Positions 35,392-47,420 are shown, counted from the stretch's first letter. The stretch: 64,000 bases of DNA from Prostheceraeus crozeri (GCA_907163375.1 CAJQUW010007072.1:268279-332278), one strand, 5' to 3'. The notes: generated by a model from the letters alone, not told the origin. Program-made: numbers and translations.

Positions 35392-36576
35392 ATGGCAGAA
35401 TCAAAAATCCTCCCACCAGTCTTCAAATTGGAGCGCTATTTCGCAGATTATGAATTCACCGTTCGTCATATGCTCAGCACGTCCGACGCACAAACCATCT
35501 CGCAAAAGGAACTTTTGTCCCGCGCTCTTCCAGAGCATTTGAAACTATGGGAATCGCTAACGCTGGGTTACACAGAATCTGCAGGCCATCCGGAGCTCCT
35601 AAACGCCATTGGTGAAGCTTTTTATCAAAGTTTGAATCCAAAAACAGATATTATGACATGTGTTCCACAAGAAGGGATTCATATTACCATGCGTTGTTTA
35701 ATTGAGCTATTATCTCGAAATGGATCTTTTCACGCAATTTCTACATTTCCAGCATATCAAAGTCTGTATGAATGGCTAAAAACGGATCATGTTCATCTTT
35801 CCTTTTGTACAATCGACGGAAGTTCACCTGAAAAATGGCAGTTTAATATTGAAGCAATGAAGAAAATGGTCAGATCCGACACAAAGTTATTAGTTGTTAA
35901 TTTTCCTCACAACCCAACCGGTTTCGCTCCAAGTACTTCAGAATGGGAGGATTTGTTAACATGGTGCAATGACAAGAATATTTTGCTGTTCTCTGATGAA
36001 ATGTATCGATACACGATAGCTGATCCACATATCAAGGAGCCTTTAAGACCAGCCTGTGAAATATCTCAAACAGCAATTACTCTTAGTGGCCTTTCTAAGA
36101 GTTTCGGAATGCCAGGGCTTCGATCAGGTTGGCTGGCAACGCGGAATAGAGAAGTTATGAAACTTTGCAAACAATATAAAGATTATTTGACAATCTGCGG
36201 CTGTGCACCCGGAGAGATTTTGTCAATCATCGCTATAAAAAACCACAGGGTTTTCTCTTCACAGATCGATTCCATTGCACAATCTAACTTGAAAGCGATG
36301 GAAACATTTATGGAAGAATTTGGAAATTTGTTTATATGGAGGCAGCCTCAGATGGGACTGACAGGTCTCTTAGAGGTCAAAGCAATGGTTTTGAATGAGT
36401 TTGGGAACTCAACTCGGCTTGCCGATGCTTTGAGAAAGGAGTGTGACTTGTTGGTGGTACCATCTCAGTGCATGGATATAGAGGACAAGTACCTTCGCAT
36501 CGGATTTGGTAGACAAAACTTTCCAGATGCACTGAAGATTTTCGCAAACTTCTTTCGAAATAGAAATTTGCAATAA
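35392..36576 (+). CDS. PLP-dependent class I/II aminotransferase, intronless, 394 aa
   Basis: A fold-type I PLP enzyme, probably transferring an amino group or catalysing an elimination on an amino acid in the cytosol; substrate unknown. All hallmark residues are present: Y60 in LGYTESAGHPELL, N174 in NFPHNPTG, D202 and Y205 in LFSDEMYRY, the Schiff-base K236 in SGLSKSFGMPGLRSGWL with R244 close behind, and the carboxylate-binding R369 in LRIGFGR. Length (394 aa) is normal for the class. ATG 35392 sits in a good context (AGAAATGG). There is no signal peptide or organelle leader. The architecture resembles ACC-synthase-like and capreomycidine-synthase-like aminotransferases. The gene is a single exon in a genome whose element genes carry introns, suggesting retrocopy origin or past acquisition from bacteria; this is inference. 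The frame is fully intact, arguing for function. A possible poly(A) signal lies near 36957. Confidence 0.9.
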   Translation: MAESKILPPVFKLERYFADYEFTVRHMLSTSDAQTISQKELLSRALPEHLKLWESLTLGYTESAGHPELLNAIGEAFYQSLNPKTDIMTCVPQEGIHITMRCLIELLSRNGSFHAISTFPAYQSLYEWLKTDHVHLSFCTIDGSSPEKWQFNIEAMKKMVRSDTKLLVVNFPHNPTGFAPSTSEWEDLLTWCNDKNILLFSDEMYRYTIADPHIKEPLRPACEISQTAITLSGLSKSFGMPGLRSGWLATRNREVMKLCKQYKDYLTICGCAPGEILSIIAIKNHRVFSSQIDSIAQSNLKAMETFMEEFGNLFIWRQPQMGLTGLLEVKAMVLNEFGNSTRLADALRKECDLLVVPSQCMDIEDKYLRIGFGRQNFPDALKIFANFFRNRNLQ

Positions 36577-38242
36577 TGTCATTTAGTTGTTCAATTTACT
36601 ACACCTCTGCTTCGTTAATTTGTGATTGATAAAAGTTGTGTCATTTCAACTTCGAAGTCTTTCGTCAATTAGCCGATGTCAAAACTTTTTTTGGTCATGT
36701 ACAATGAATTGTATTGAAATGCACAAATTTTAATCAGTGTTATTCATGCTATTCATGCTTTCAATTTGGGATTCAACTTGATATATCAAAGACTGAATTG
36801 ATCTCAGTCAACGTGATGTTTACAAGGAATAACTACATTTTCAAATTAGCAAGAATCAAAAAAATTCAACAGTTGAAGGCAGGCATTTAACTGATGTGGA
36901 AAGTAATCAATCATTATATGATGGACATGCTTGTTTCAATCGGATATAATACAATTGAATAAATAATATTCATTGAACTTAGGTTTCTGAGACTAATGTA
37001 GTTTCTCCATCAGGCAGTGACTAATTAAGTCCAGATTATTTATGTCATTTGAAGTACCGGCAGCCTTATTTCTGCGAATTATGCATTTTTAACGAAAAAT
37101 AGATTTTGAGTATAAAGTCATATTAAATGTACACTTAAGACATCTGTTTGAAATACCACACTACATCGATGCAATATCAGCATTTGCAACAATCAGCAGT
37201 CATTGTGATAAAGTCAAACCATAAAATTATTGTTTATATTCCAACAGCAATGTGTGAACTTAATCATTACTGAAAGAGCATGAGAAATAATGGCGGAGAT
37301 TGATTCATGCAACGAAGACGGACGCACCAGAAGAAATGTACATGAGTCTAGACGTCAACGAAATATCCCAAGCAAAGTTTTGGAATGTGGAGACTAATTA
37401 GCGTGTTTTGAAAGAAAACATTAGTGTTAACCTTCAGATCCACACTGACATGTCTATTATTAGACTCGCAAGGCTATATTTAACTTCACAAAACGTAATA
37501 ATGCATTGTTTGTAATAATGCATTAGAAATCGGAATATAGGACACAGGCTTCGATTGTGATGAAACAAAAAATTTCAAAACAATTGGAATCACATCCAAA
37601 CTTTTGAAAATGATTTTTTTTTAAAAACAAGCTTAATTCTTCTTAAAGCATCCGTTAATTAAGAGATAGAGTTTTCATTTATATAAATTACATCTACATG
37701 GATTTTAATTGAATTCAGTGTTCAACTTGCAACGATCTTTTTTGTTTTTTGTACTCTTTCAAAGTTTTCATGTTAATAGGTTTTTATAGCATGCAACAAA
37801 ATCAATGGAACACAAATGTGCAGCACTATGACATCAAACTTCCGAAGTAATTGACCAGATGTTCTTCATTCCGTTTATTCCATTTTTATCATAGCCTGGT
37901 CGACGTATCCTGACAGTCTTATGTGCGCATGACATGCATCTTGAATTGGAAATTTATCAGAAAGAAATAGCAACTGAACGAAGCCCATGGATGAACCAAC
38001 CAACTTCAAAAAATCGTCACGTGCGCCTTTTCTTTTTTTAAAGGTTATGGCAAGAAAAGTTTGGTCGACTCAATAGTGTGGTACCGGTAGGCCTATTTGT
38101 TCCAGTAACTTGCGGCAGGTAACCTGCTCATATGTAATTGGAATTTTAGAAGGCCGATAGTCTAGCACAATCTCAAAGACTTAGGCATCAAAAGCCCAAT
38201 TTTCTAATGTAATTGTGAATGATCCCGTCAAAGTTGATGCAG

Positions 38243-38243
<1 letters not shown>
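36577..38243. other. Non-genic sequence downstream of the aminotransferase
   Basis: No supported gene. Contains the 3' flank of the aminotransferase gene (AATAAATAAT near 36957) and TAGGCCTA at 38088. Confidence 0.45.

Positions 38244-38317
<74 letters not shown>
38244..38317. repeat. (AT)n microsatellite, about 37 units
   Basis: An uninterrupted AT dinucleotide run, followed by TATTATTATATATTATTAATATG up to the left tip of the mariner element. TA-rich DNA is a preferred target for mariner insertion. Confidence 0.97.
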
Positions 38318-38320
<3 letters not shown>

Positions 38321-38349
38321 ATTATATATTATTAATATGTATATACCGG

Positions 38350-39745
38350 GTGTTAAAAAAGTAACGCAAAATTTTCATCATAGTCAGCAAACAACTGAAT
38401 CGAGAACGACTGAATGGAACTGATACCATAGAAAGCTAGCTACCATAGAAATATTGCAAAACTACCAGACTTGCAGCACATTTATGTTTAGAATCGTCCA
38501 CTTCACGAGTCGCTGCCATAGTTTCAAAATTGATTGTCCAGCATTGAATTGTACTCATCTACTAATGTCACTCCTCGTATTCAGTCAATCAGCTTTGCGT
38601 ATTAACGTATCAATCAGCTCTACGTTAATGGCTCGACGTTTCACAATCAAAGAGAAAATAAATCTGCTGAAAAATTATTATTCATCTGGATGTAATGCAT
38701 CTGAAGTTGCAAGACAGGCTGGTGAGAGATGTTTCAACAATAATGAGACTCATTCACAAGTTTGAAGAAAGCGGGTCTGTTGCTGATGAGGGTCGTTCTG
38801 GTCGGCCATCTGTATGCAAATCTCAAGAGTTTCAAAGAGTTGTGTTGCAAGAAATTGAACCGAATACTACCGTCGTACCGTGAATACCGTCGTATTGCAC
38901 GTCAAATATCCAATACTTCAGAATACAATGTATCTCACGTGACTGTGTTCAATACCTTGAAAGAATTAGGATATAAGCCGTACATTCCTCGATTATTTCA
39001 TGCCATCAATGCGGATGATCCAGACAGGCGAATGCAAAGTTGTGAGAATTTTGAAGAAATGTTCAGAGCAAATCCTGCAAGTATTGATAACATCATCTGG
39101 TCAGACGAGGCCACCTTTAAATTAAATGGTCATTTGAATCGGCACAACTGCATTTATTGGAATGACACCAACCTGCATCACATTATCGAAAAAGACGTCA
39201 ATATGCCTGGAGTGACTGTATGTTGTGGTATTTCTTCTGTTGGAATAATCGGTCCCTATTTCTTTGATGGCAGTGTTACCGGACAGTCTTACCTTTACAT
39301 GCTTAAACATTTTTTTATCCCTCGCTTAGCAAACTACGACGATGACGTTATGTTTCAGCAGGACGGTGCTCCCCCGCGTTTCGCAAGCACTGTGCGAGCT
39401 TTCCTTGATGAAAAATTTCCCGGAAGGTGGATTGGTAGGAGGGGACCAATCGAGTGGCCAGCCAGGTCGCCCGATTTGACACCAGCAGATTTTTTCTTGT
39501 GGGGTGTCAACCCAACTTCTCTCGACCAGCTGCGGTTGCTTATTTCTGAACAGTTGCAGACCATTGATGTGACTCTTTGCAGAAAAGTGTGCAGGTCTGT
39601 GCGAGACAATGGCGAAGTGTGTTCCAAATGACGGAGGACACTTTGAACATCTTCATTGATCGTTTTCTACGTTCTCACTTCTCATTATGATCTATGAATT
39701 GAATAAAACTTTTACCAATTAAATTTTGCGTTACTTTTTTAACAC
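38350..39745 (+). mobile_element. Decayed mariner-family element
   Basis: Perfect 25-bp terminal inverted repeats lie at 38350-38374 (beginning GTGTTAAAAAAGTAACGC) and 39721-39745. The 1.4-kb body is occupied by one transposase gene in plus orientation, broken by frameshifts. A TA duplication could not be placed exactly because the outer bases of the tips differ (ACCGG left, TCTGA right). Confidence 0.88.
38628..39631 (+). pseudogene. mariner transposase with DD41D-like spacing
   Basis: The start is ATG 38628 (MARRFTIKEKINLLKNYY), a helix-turn-helix N-terminus. Frame changes near 38720 and 38870 lead through HKFEESGSVADEGRSGRPSV into the catalytic domain: first Asp in IIWSDEATFKLNG, second in MFQQDGAPPRFAS, third in SPDLTPADFFLWG. 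Counting from the QQD Asp to the PAD Asp gives 41 intervening residues, against 34 in classical mariner. DD41D spacing is, to my knowledge, that of rosa-type mariner elements. After FLWG a short segment appears to be missing before NPTSLDQLRLLI. At least two frameshifts make it inactive, yet the tips are perfect. Confidence 0.87.
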
Positions 39746-40562
39746 TCTGATTGAATTCCTCAAGAGATTTTTCAACTAAATATAGAATTGGATTTTTTTT
39801 AAGAGTAAATAAATTTAGAATTGTAAAATAATGAGCTTATATAAAGGCTACAATGTATTAATTTCTCCAGAAGATTGTTCAAAAGTAACTGGAATTCGAA
39901 TTTAATTCAAAAGTAAGGAGTTAGTAATTGCCGATTCACAGCCTATGTAGCGTCCCAATTCATCCTGACCAAAGGAATGTTCTTCAAAGGAGACCTATTG
40001 CGCAAGCATTCTTAGAAATTCCTGTCGTTTCTTGCGGTTGTTTATTGATAAAAATGAATTAACACTTACATGATATATAGTTTCTCGATATAGCAATTTA
40101 CCAAATATTTGTAATAAAATAATTGGGGTAAATAGCGAATTGTATAACAGTCAAATAGGTGTATAACAACACATAGGTAGTGTTGAAACCCGTCCTATAC
40201 GCGTTGAAATCAGAACTGTGCCACCGAAAAAGTTGAATAAACCCAATAAACAAATGCTTGAATAATTGTCCGTGCATAAAAAATCTAAAGTTCAAATGTT
40301 TTGGCTAAAAGATCGAGAGCTCTTGCAGATAATTGAAGGATCATTGCTGCTCAATACTGTGATGGTGAAGTGCATGTGCGGAGGTGTTGACGGTTGACAT
40401 CAACAGAAAGGCATGTTTATCAAAATTAGCAAAGACAAGGGCTGGCTAACCTTAGGAGAACGTGCCTAATATAATTAAAAGACAAACTATATCGCACCAT
40501 ATAGTAAGTAAAACCACAGTGAAAAATTAAAGTATAAAACGTAGTCTATAATAAATATATAG
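39746..40562. other. Non-genic sequence
   Basis: No supported gene or repeat found between the mariner element and M3. Confidence 0.45.
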
Positions 40563-40726
40563 CACTAGGTGACATGCCACGCTCAATCACGCGTAATTCA
40601 CGTGTGAACCACGCACAATTACACATGACCCAAACATCCGTGGCTATGCGGGATATTGTTGGGATATTGCCGCAATATAAGTTATATAAGTTAGCATGGT
40701 TGGCAGTCCTGTTACATGTATATAGA
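40563..40726 (+). mobile_element. CACTA-tipped MITE M3, left half
   Basis: Starts CACTAGGTGACATGCCACGC and follows M2 through TTGGCAGTCCTGTTA, then stops at TATATAGA, where E2 begins. The continuation is at 54179. Confidence 0.88.
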
Positions 40727-40905
40727 CCCTGTGGGAATGCATCTAGCTTTTCCCTGGCGAATTATAGCATGCGTGAAGCATGCCAAAGTTCAATCATGTT
40801 TGCTGGCTATTAGCTGGATAACATAGCTGCCAGGTCGCCATCGATTAGCTGTCATTTAGCCAGTTGCTATCAACTTGCGAAAATTATCTGCAGCTGTTGT
40901 TGCTT

Positions 40906-41090
40906 GTATACTGTAAGTGTGATTACCATTATGAGATCTGTTAAAAGTGAGAATAAGACCATTATAACCATCATATAACACATTGAAATGATCCATTCAA
41001 TTTAATGTATTGATTCATTACATTATGTGATGGTATAATGGCCATACTCACTAGTCAGAACTCATTATGGTTATCACGTGTACGGTATAC
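40906..41090. repeat. 185-bp foldback MITE inside E2
   Basis: The outer GTATACTGTAAGTGTGATTA pairs with the complement ending CCGTATAC-type sequence at 41090, and the arms stay alignable for about 80 bp (ACCATTATAACCATCATATA against TGTGATGGTATAATGG). Only a short loop remains in the centre near 41000. Confidence 0.75.
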
Positions 41091-41139
41091 GTTACAAACG
41101 ACAACTAGGAGCAACAAACTAAATGACACGTTGACTTAC

Positions 41140-41193
41140 TTGGCATAAATTGTCTGCAACTTCAACATAATTCGGCATTGGTTGAGCAGTTTT
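41140..41193 (-). CDS. Possible 54-nt internal exon
   Basis: On the minus strand a TTGATTTTCAG acceptor and a GTAAGT donor frame exactly 54 bases, in phase 0, encoding KTAQPMPNYVEVADNLCQ. Both splice sites are strong and the peptide is protein-like. I could not find convincing neighbouring exons. It may belong to the 3' gene of E2, the counterpart of the DUF4806-type gene in E1, or to a captured gene. Confidence 0.3.
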
Positions 41194-41199
41194 CTGAAA

Positions 41200-42193
41200 A
41201 TCAAAAACTGAAACCAAGAAAACAATACAAGACTATACATGAGTTTCAAAAATAGCTGATTATTGTCAGAAGTCCTCGATTACTCATTAACAACGACAGA
41301 TGATTAAATAGAATCGATCTGTTGGAGTAATGGCCATGTAAAGACAACAACAATGAAGGATAACAGTTGAATGTCGATTAACACCGTCTTTTACTTCTTC
41401 CATATCACTGGCAGATTACGATTTATATGAAATCTATCAGAGAATGCATTCGCTAAGACAAGCTGCATTGAGATCCGCTATTGCGTCCCTGTTAGCAATC
41501 AAACATGTACATACGCTTACCTGATATTCAAGAAAGGTATGTGTAAGCAAGGTTCGTCCGGTATAAGGAGGTATACCTGCCCTGAAATACGGACATTGCT
41601 ATCATGTATTGAGAATCGCAAAATGTCACAGCAATGGGATGGGAAGCATGGGCCTGAGTTAATAAATGACGTTAGCAAAGCTAATTATGCACTCAGAGTC
41701 TCTTTACACCTCATGCTATAAAAATGCGAAGAGGGAAATTCATCAGGCTTTATTGGTAGTGGTATGTTTATCAGTAGATTGATGACGCGCTGAGGCCAGT
41801 TTAGTCAGAATTTGGATACAGAAGAAATTGTGCTAAAGATTGTCTACGAGCATTATTTTCGTTTCCCGAAACTTCATTTGAATATAGTGAAAGTGAATAA
41901 ATACTAATTATCGAATACAACATGAAAAGCATTTCCTAAGTATATTTCAGCTGTCAACTTACAATTTGGACACAATAATTTTATATTAATTTCAATACAA
42001 TAATTAATTCCATTTTCCGTGATTTTTTATTTTTCTAAGTCAGTTAAACATTTAAATGAAGCAGCCCGTTGGTAGTCTAAAATAAGTTTCACACATTTGT
42101 GTCATACTGTAATAAAATATTAAAACCCAATATCAGAACTCAATCAATACATTTTCATTACATGAAAAGTAGTGCGCAATGCATTGAAAATCC
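41200..42193. other. Non-genic sequence in E2
   Basis: No exon or repeat supported. Confidence 0.4.
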
Positions 42194-42484
42194 AAGAATT
42201 TTCAAAACTAATTTTGTTTGGGAAAATGAAGTATTCATGTTGTTATTACTATAACTGTTTTTTTAAATGTCAATATATTTAAATAGACTAGACGTCGTTA
42301 TCATCAGGGCGTGCATCTTAAAAAAAATTTTAATTAGAAATTCATCTATATTCTAAGATCTATGCCCCGATGATAGCGACGGTTAGTCTGTTGAAATATA
42401 TTGGCATTAAAAAGGCAACAATATACTGGCATCAAAAATAATAATATTAAAAATACTTCATTTTCCAAATCAAAATTATGAAAA
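42194..42484. repeat. About 290-bp foldback element in E2
   Basis: Left arm words GGAAAATGAAGTATT, GACTAGACGTCGTTATCATC and right arm words GATGATAGCGACGGTTAGTC, AATACTTCATTTTCC are reverse complements in mirrored order over about 125 bp per arm, folding around AAAATTTTAATTAGAAATTC. Confidence 0.75.
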
Positions 42485-45203
42485 CAAATGAAGGTCCTTT
42501 AGCTCCATGCTTTTTTATTGATTCAACCATTTCATGAAACTCTGTCAGTATTTCTTTAGAAGAGCAATATTTGATTTGAAATACTAACGTATGATGACCT
42601 GATAGACATTAAAAGCTGGACATTCATAGCTAGCATTTTGTAAGATAGGGTATCTTGTCTAAAAGTCGCACACGAGACAAGGAACTACTGCGTCACTTTG
42701 GGACTTAACTTTGCTCACCCACAATGAAATCAAACTAGTACATATACTCCATCGTAGTTATGCATGTATGTAATAACTAGATAACTAGATATGGAAAAAC
42801 TAGATTAGCAGAATTATCTACGTCACCATGATTTCCCAATATTACTTGGAATAGATCCTTTAAGCGCATTGATGAGACTAAACACATGCCCATTTAAATT
42901 TCGCAAACTCATCATGAACTGATGCATTACTCCTTCAATCCTTTCCAGAATGATTATTCCGTGTGCCTTAATACAAATAAGCTAACACGCATGGACTTCG
43001 AGCGCACTTCGTAATAGTTTCCATATTTCAGAATCTTTCCCAAAACCTTTAATAAAGCCAGGAAGAAGCCGTGAACTGCAGAGATCTGTGGATTTTTGCC
43101 ATCCACTTGAGGAAAATGATGCCTAACATGAAAGATATAGATAGGTATTAGTACTAAAAATGCTTAAAATACTTAGGAAAATTTACCAGGCAATGGCAAA
43201 TCAAAACAATAAGTTGAAAAGGAGAAACGTGAGAAAACAGGAGGGATGAAGAGGGCAATCATGCATGATAAATTATTTCAAGTTTGGACATCAAACGCTT
43301 CGCGTTCAGATATTCAGATTTTTTTCTTGAAAAATTAGGAAATCAATCATGTAACATTTCAAATGGAAAGATGATTTGATACGTTGATAATCAATGCCAG
43401 TAAGCCAACAAGGTAGCGCTAGCATACTATAGGCCAAAGGAAGTTGAAGCTTTAAATGTTCTTGGTGAAACCTGCTGTGTGGTTATTCATTCAAATGGGC
43501 CCCTGCGAGTACTCAGAAATCCCAGCCGATTTATTCGACAATTAGACAAACGTATTCGGATTGGAAGCTTTTATCAATTGTGTATAGTTGTACGTTTAAG
43601 TTGTTTTGTTCATTTTCTGGATCAATAGACTAAAAATCTTGTGAATATCTTGATATCAAAAATGGTGTTTCCTTTGATTGATACTGCCATTTCCGTGGCT
43701 TTCATTAGTTTCATCAAAATTTTGACTTCAGAATTTTGAGAAAATCCATAAAAATGGAATATACCCATAGACTGACAATTAATGGATAAGAATCATATTC
43801 ACAAGCATACACAAAGCAGATAATTTATTCGACCTGCATATATAATTCTAACTTGAGCTCAGTGATGTCTTAGCAAGGTCTATGAAGTTCTATGAAGCGA
43901 CATTGGTTGTTGATGGTGAACCTACAGGGATCAATACAGAACCCATGTATAAATCAATTTGTTTGTTTGAAGCAGCCAACCCTTGTCTTAACAAAATGCA
44001 GAAGTAGGCATTATACTTTATATTCCGCATCATATAGCCTATCCCTACAAGTAAATACATGAAGCATATTACAAGTAAGAAGCGCAACGTAGTTGATAAA
44101 ATCTATTTAGAAACATCAATAGAAAAACAAATGTCAGTTCATGCAGGATGTCTACAAAAATCTGAGACTTTATTTTAGGACTATTAGGACTCCTTGAGGC
44201 CAACATTTAGGAATTCCATTTATGGATTTAAGCAAATTAACTTACCAGTTGATTTGTTTTCAAATTAAAGGGCAATTCATCCCTTTACTTTTTTATCCTT
44301 TGAACTGTAGTGTTTTACGTCGTGAAATGCATTTCATAAGATTTTCTTAAATACAAGGCGACATTCAAAAAATGTATTAGTATTTAGAAAGTTTCCATTG
44401 TCCATACCCAATCATAATAAAGACACAGTAAAAAGAATAAATGATTGTTAAAAACTACAGAACAAAATCACAATAAGTAGTCCACCGATAATAATTTTCA
44501 GAGACAGGGATATTTCTGAATAACCTATACCAGAAGACATCCATCCGCTTAAGAACACATTTTCCTGCAGTGCCATGCGAGAGCCAGATACGGGAAACAA
44601 TAATACCCAACGATGTAGAACTTGTGTTATTGTGGCTATTACATGAGCATCCTACGTCAAGTACAACGATGGGACTGGCTACCATGAATTGTGAAGAAAA
44701 TGAAATGATTTTCTTTTTTAAATATCAGAGCTTTGTTTTAGAACATGGAAACAAATATAAAATGCAAGTATTATAGGAAGGAGGCGGCTAACTGAAAAAC
44801 TGATTTCATAATTCATGTTTTATTAATTTCATAGTTGAACACGAAGAGAATTTGCAATTTTCAAACGAATTTTGCAAGTCTTCGCCTTAGTAACTTTGCT
44901 AAGTTAGAAACTAGGTAGTCCAGATGGTGAAAAAATTAGGATCTCTGTAACGGAAGCAGTCGCTGTAAAATTCGCATTTGTAGATGCTTTCTGCGAAAAT
45001 CAAAGATCTCACACTCTGATGCTTATGACTTTGTAGACACCCTGTTGATAACAAAAGGGAGGATCATTCTGAATGTAATAGTTATACATTCCATTCACTT
45101 TGATGGCCCTTATCCAGACATCAATGTAATTACAAGTCTGATCATAAAAAACGGACCACCGATATTATGTCTAACTTCAATCGATTCTAATACCTTACAG
45201 CTA
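42485..45203. other. E2 interior, possible exon fragments only
   Basis: No gene is certain. On the minus strand a 55-codon stretch near 42960-43125 (with HHFPQVDGKNPQISAVHGF) and two similar short stretches near 44460-44530 and 45005-45165 (YYRWTTYC and YRWSVFYDQTCNYIDVW) look protein-like. The latter two resemble each other and could be duplicated exons. None has a full set of splice sites. Confidence 0.3.
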
Positions 45204-46571
45204 TAGGGTAAATCCAATTTAATCCACAACATTTGACGAAAATGTGTCTTTGATTTGTAAAATCCATATTTCTGAACCGATTTCAATAGTTTTTTTTTAA
45301 TCGAACCGTAAAGATCTCATCTATTATGGCATGGTTTTTAAAAAGTCACAAAGCCAAGACCTTCTTCACAAGTTGCCGTTTTTTGCCGAAAAAAGACCAA
45401 AAAAGCATGTCCAAAGTTGCAGTACTCTCAGTTCAACACGGATTTTCGATTAGATACATTCAAATACACCCACTAATATTTATATCATCTGAAAGAAGAA
45501 GATCAGCTCTTTAAGACAGTCTAATTTTAAATGTTATAATCAATATTAATCATTGAATTTTCACTGGGTTTCCATTGTCCAATGAAAAAAATGTCCTCTG
45601 ACCGAGACGTTTTCTGTCCTCTGACCGAGGTACCTTTTCTCGAAGAATATTGATTCTTCCGTTAAACGTTTTGCACCAAACGAATCCTCTAGTGTGCTAG
45701 TTTATAAATCCGTAAAGAAAATTCAGTTTGATGCCGTTACAAGTGTGCAATATTGATTTAAAAATATTTTTATCCGTTTTTTCGACCAGAGAATTTAACT
45801 ATTCCCAAAAATTTCATATGGATGCTGAAACCAGAAATTTTGTCAGGAATCGATGAAATTTCACAGCATAGGAGGGATCCATGCTCTTAACATCTATGCA
45901 AAAGAAATTTTTCATTTATATCAATTAGCCCTCTCAAAATCTCCAAAAACCACGAAAATGTCCTCTGACCGAGACCCTAAAAAATCTCGGTCAGAGGACA
46001 ACGTTGAAATTGAAGATCTCGGTCAGAGTACAAGGGTCTCGGTCTAAAGACATGATAATGTATGCAATTACATTTAGATCACTTCGTTTTACGCGTTCAA
46101 GTATTCGTCCAAAGTTCCCGCAGTCTCATGAACCCAAATGCACAAACCGAAGAGTTTCCTGTTCGACATCAATTTGTCCTCTGACCGATACCTTAAAAAT
46201 CTCGGTCAGAGGACAAGGTGGGTCACGGTGAACGGACATTATATGCAATACATTACATTTTGGTCACTTCGCTTTACGCATGCAAGCATTCATCCTAAGT
46301 TCCCAGTTTCATCAGCAACCCAAATGCAGAAGCCGAAGAGTTTCCTATTCGACATCTATCTGACCGAGATCAATTTGTCCTCTGACCGAGATGTAGAAAA
46401 AATGGCTTTTTAAAAGTGCTAGATTTCTATGGAAAGTTTTTATTTGGTGTGGTCGCCGCTAAGATTTTCGTGTTCAGCGTAAAAAATGAGTATATATGCA
46501 AATTTTCACGGAAATCTGAGACCCAAAGTTGAAAAGACAGAAATGTTGTGGAATAAATTGGATTTACCCTA
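45204..46571. mobile_element. TA-flanked non-autonomous element E4 with an internal motif array
   Basis: The 31-bp terminal inverted repeats start TAGGGTAAATCCAATTTA (45204-45234) and are mirrored at 46541-46571 with one mismatch. TA duplicates flank both sides (45202-45203, 46572-46573), as in Tc1/mariner-type transposition. The 1368-bp element has no coding capacity and contains the TGTCCTCTGACCGAGA cluster. Confidence 0.87.
45592..46391. repeat. Ten copies of TGTCCTCTGACCGAGA in both orientations
   Basis: Direct copies begin near 45592, 45615, 45959, 46175 and 46376; inverted copies near 45985, 46017, 46037 and 46200; a partial copy lies at 46359. Some pairs face each other across short gaps (45959/45985; 46175/46200) and can form hairpins. 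Part of the multiplicity comes from a tandem duplication of about 170-180 bp (46048-46220 and 46227-46392), but the single copies outside it show that the motif was already repeated. Confidence 0.9.
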
Positions 46572-47420
46572 TACCGAACATTAACGCGCCATGCACCATT
46601 CGAGAGCTTGTGTTCTCAACTTTTAAATGGGCTGTCATACACTCGTGTATGTACCCGGGACGAACACACCAGATGCTTTTGTTAAATATTTGGCAAATAC
46701 TTGACAACATTTTACTAAACTTCTACTAAAATTTTATCAAATATTTATCTAACATATCTAACCTAATTATTTACAAGATTCTCCACTAGGGAAATTGTTT
46801 AACTTTGGCGTCTTCCGTTTCCTGGATCCTTCGAATTTTTTTGACCGTGTCGTGTCTTGATTTGATAGCTGATGATTTGCCAATTTTTAGCAAATAGCAA
46901 ATTATTTGGTAAAATTCTAATTAAATGTCTCAAATTTCTCTCTGATATTATCTTACACAACTCTTACGTGAATTCCCAACAAAAAACATTCTACAACTGT
47001 TCAGAAAATGTCGTGAATTTGCTATAAAAACATTCCAAAAAATGTTATATGTTCAAATGACAATACATGAGAATATTATGAAAATGTTTTCTTAAAACAT
47101 TTTTAGAATGTTTTCTAGACATGCCCCAATATTTTGCCACAACATATATCGTAGATGAACTGTAGTTTTATCAATAAAATGTGAGCATCCTGCGAATCCA
47201 CTTAATGAGTCAAGATGAAACTAAGTTTAACGATGTGTAAATATATTGCATTATAATTATAACATGTATAATTTACACATCATAAAACTTGTGGGTTTGA
47301 TCTTGACGCATAAAGTGGGTTCGCAGACCGCTCACATTCTATTGATAAAATTACAGTTACCCTACGCCGTGGCAAAACATTGATGAAATTTACCGTTGAT
47401 ATTAATTGAATATATTGTTG

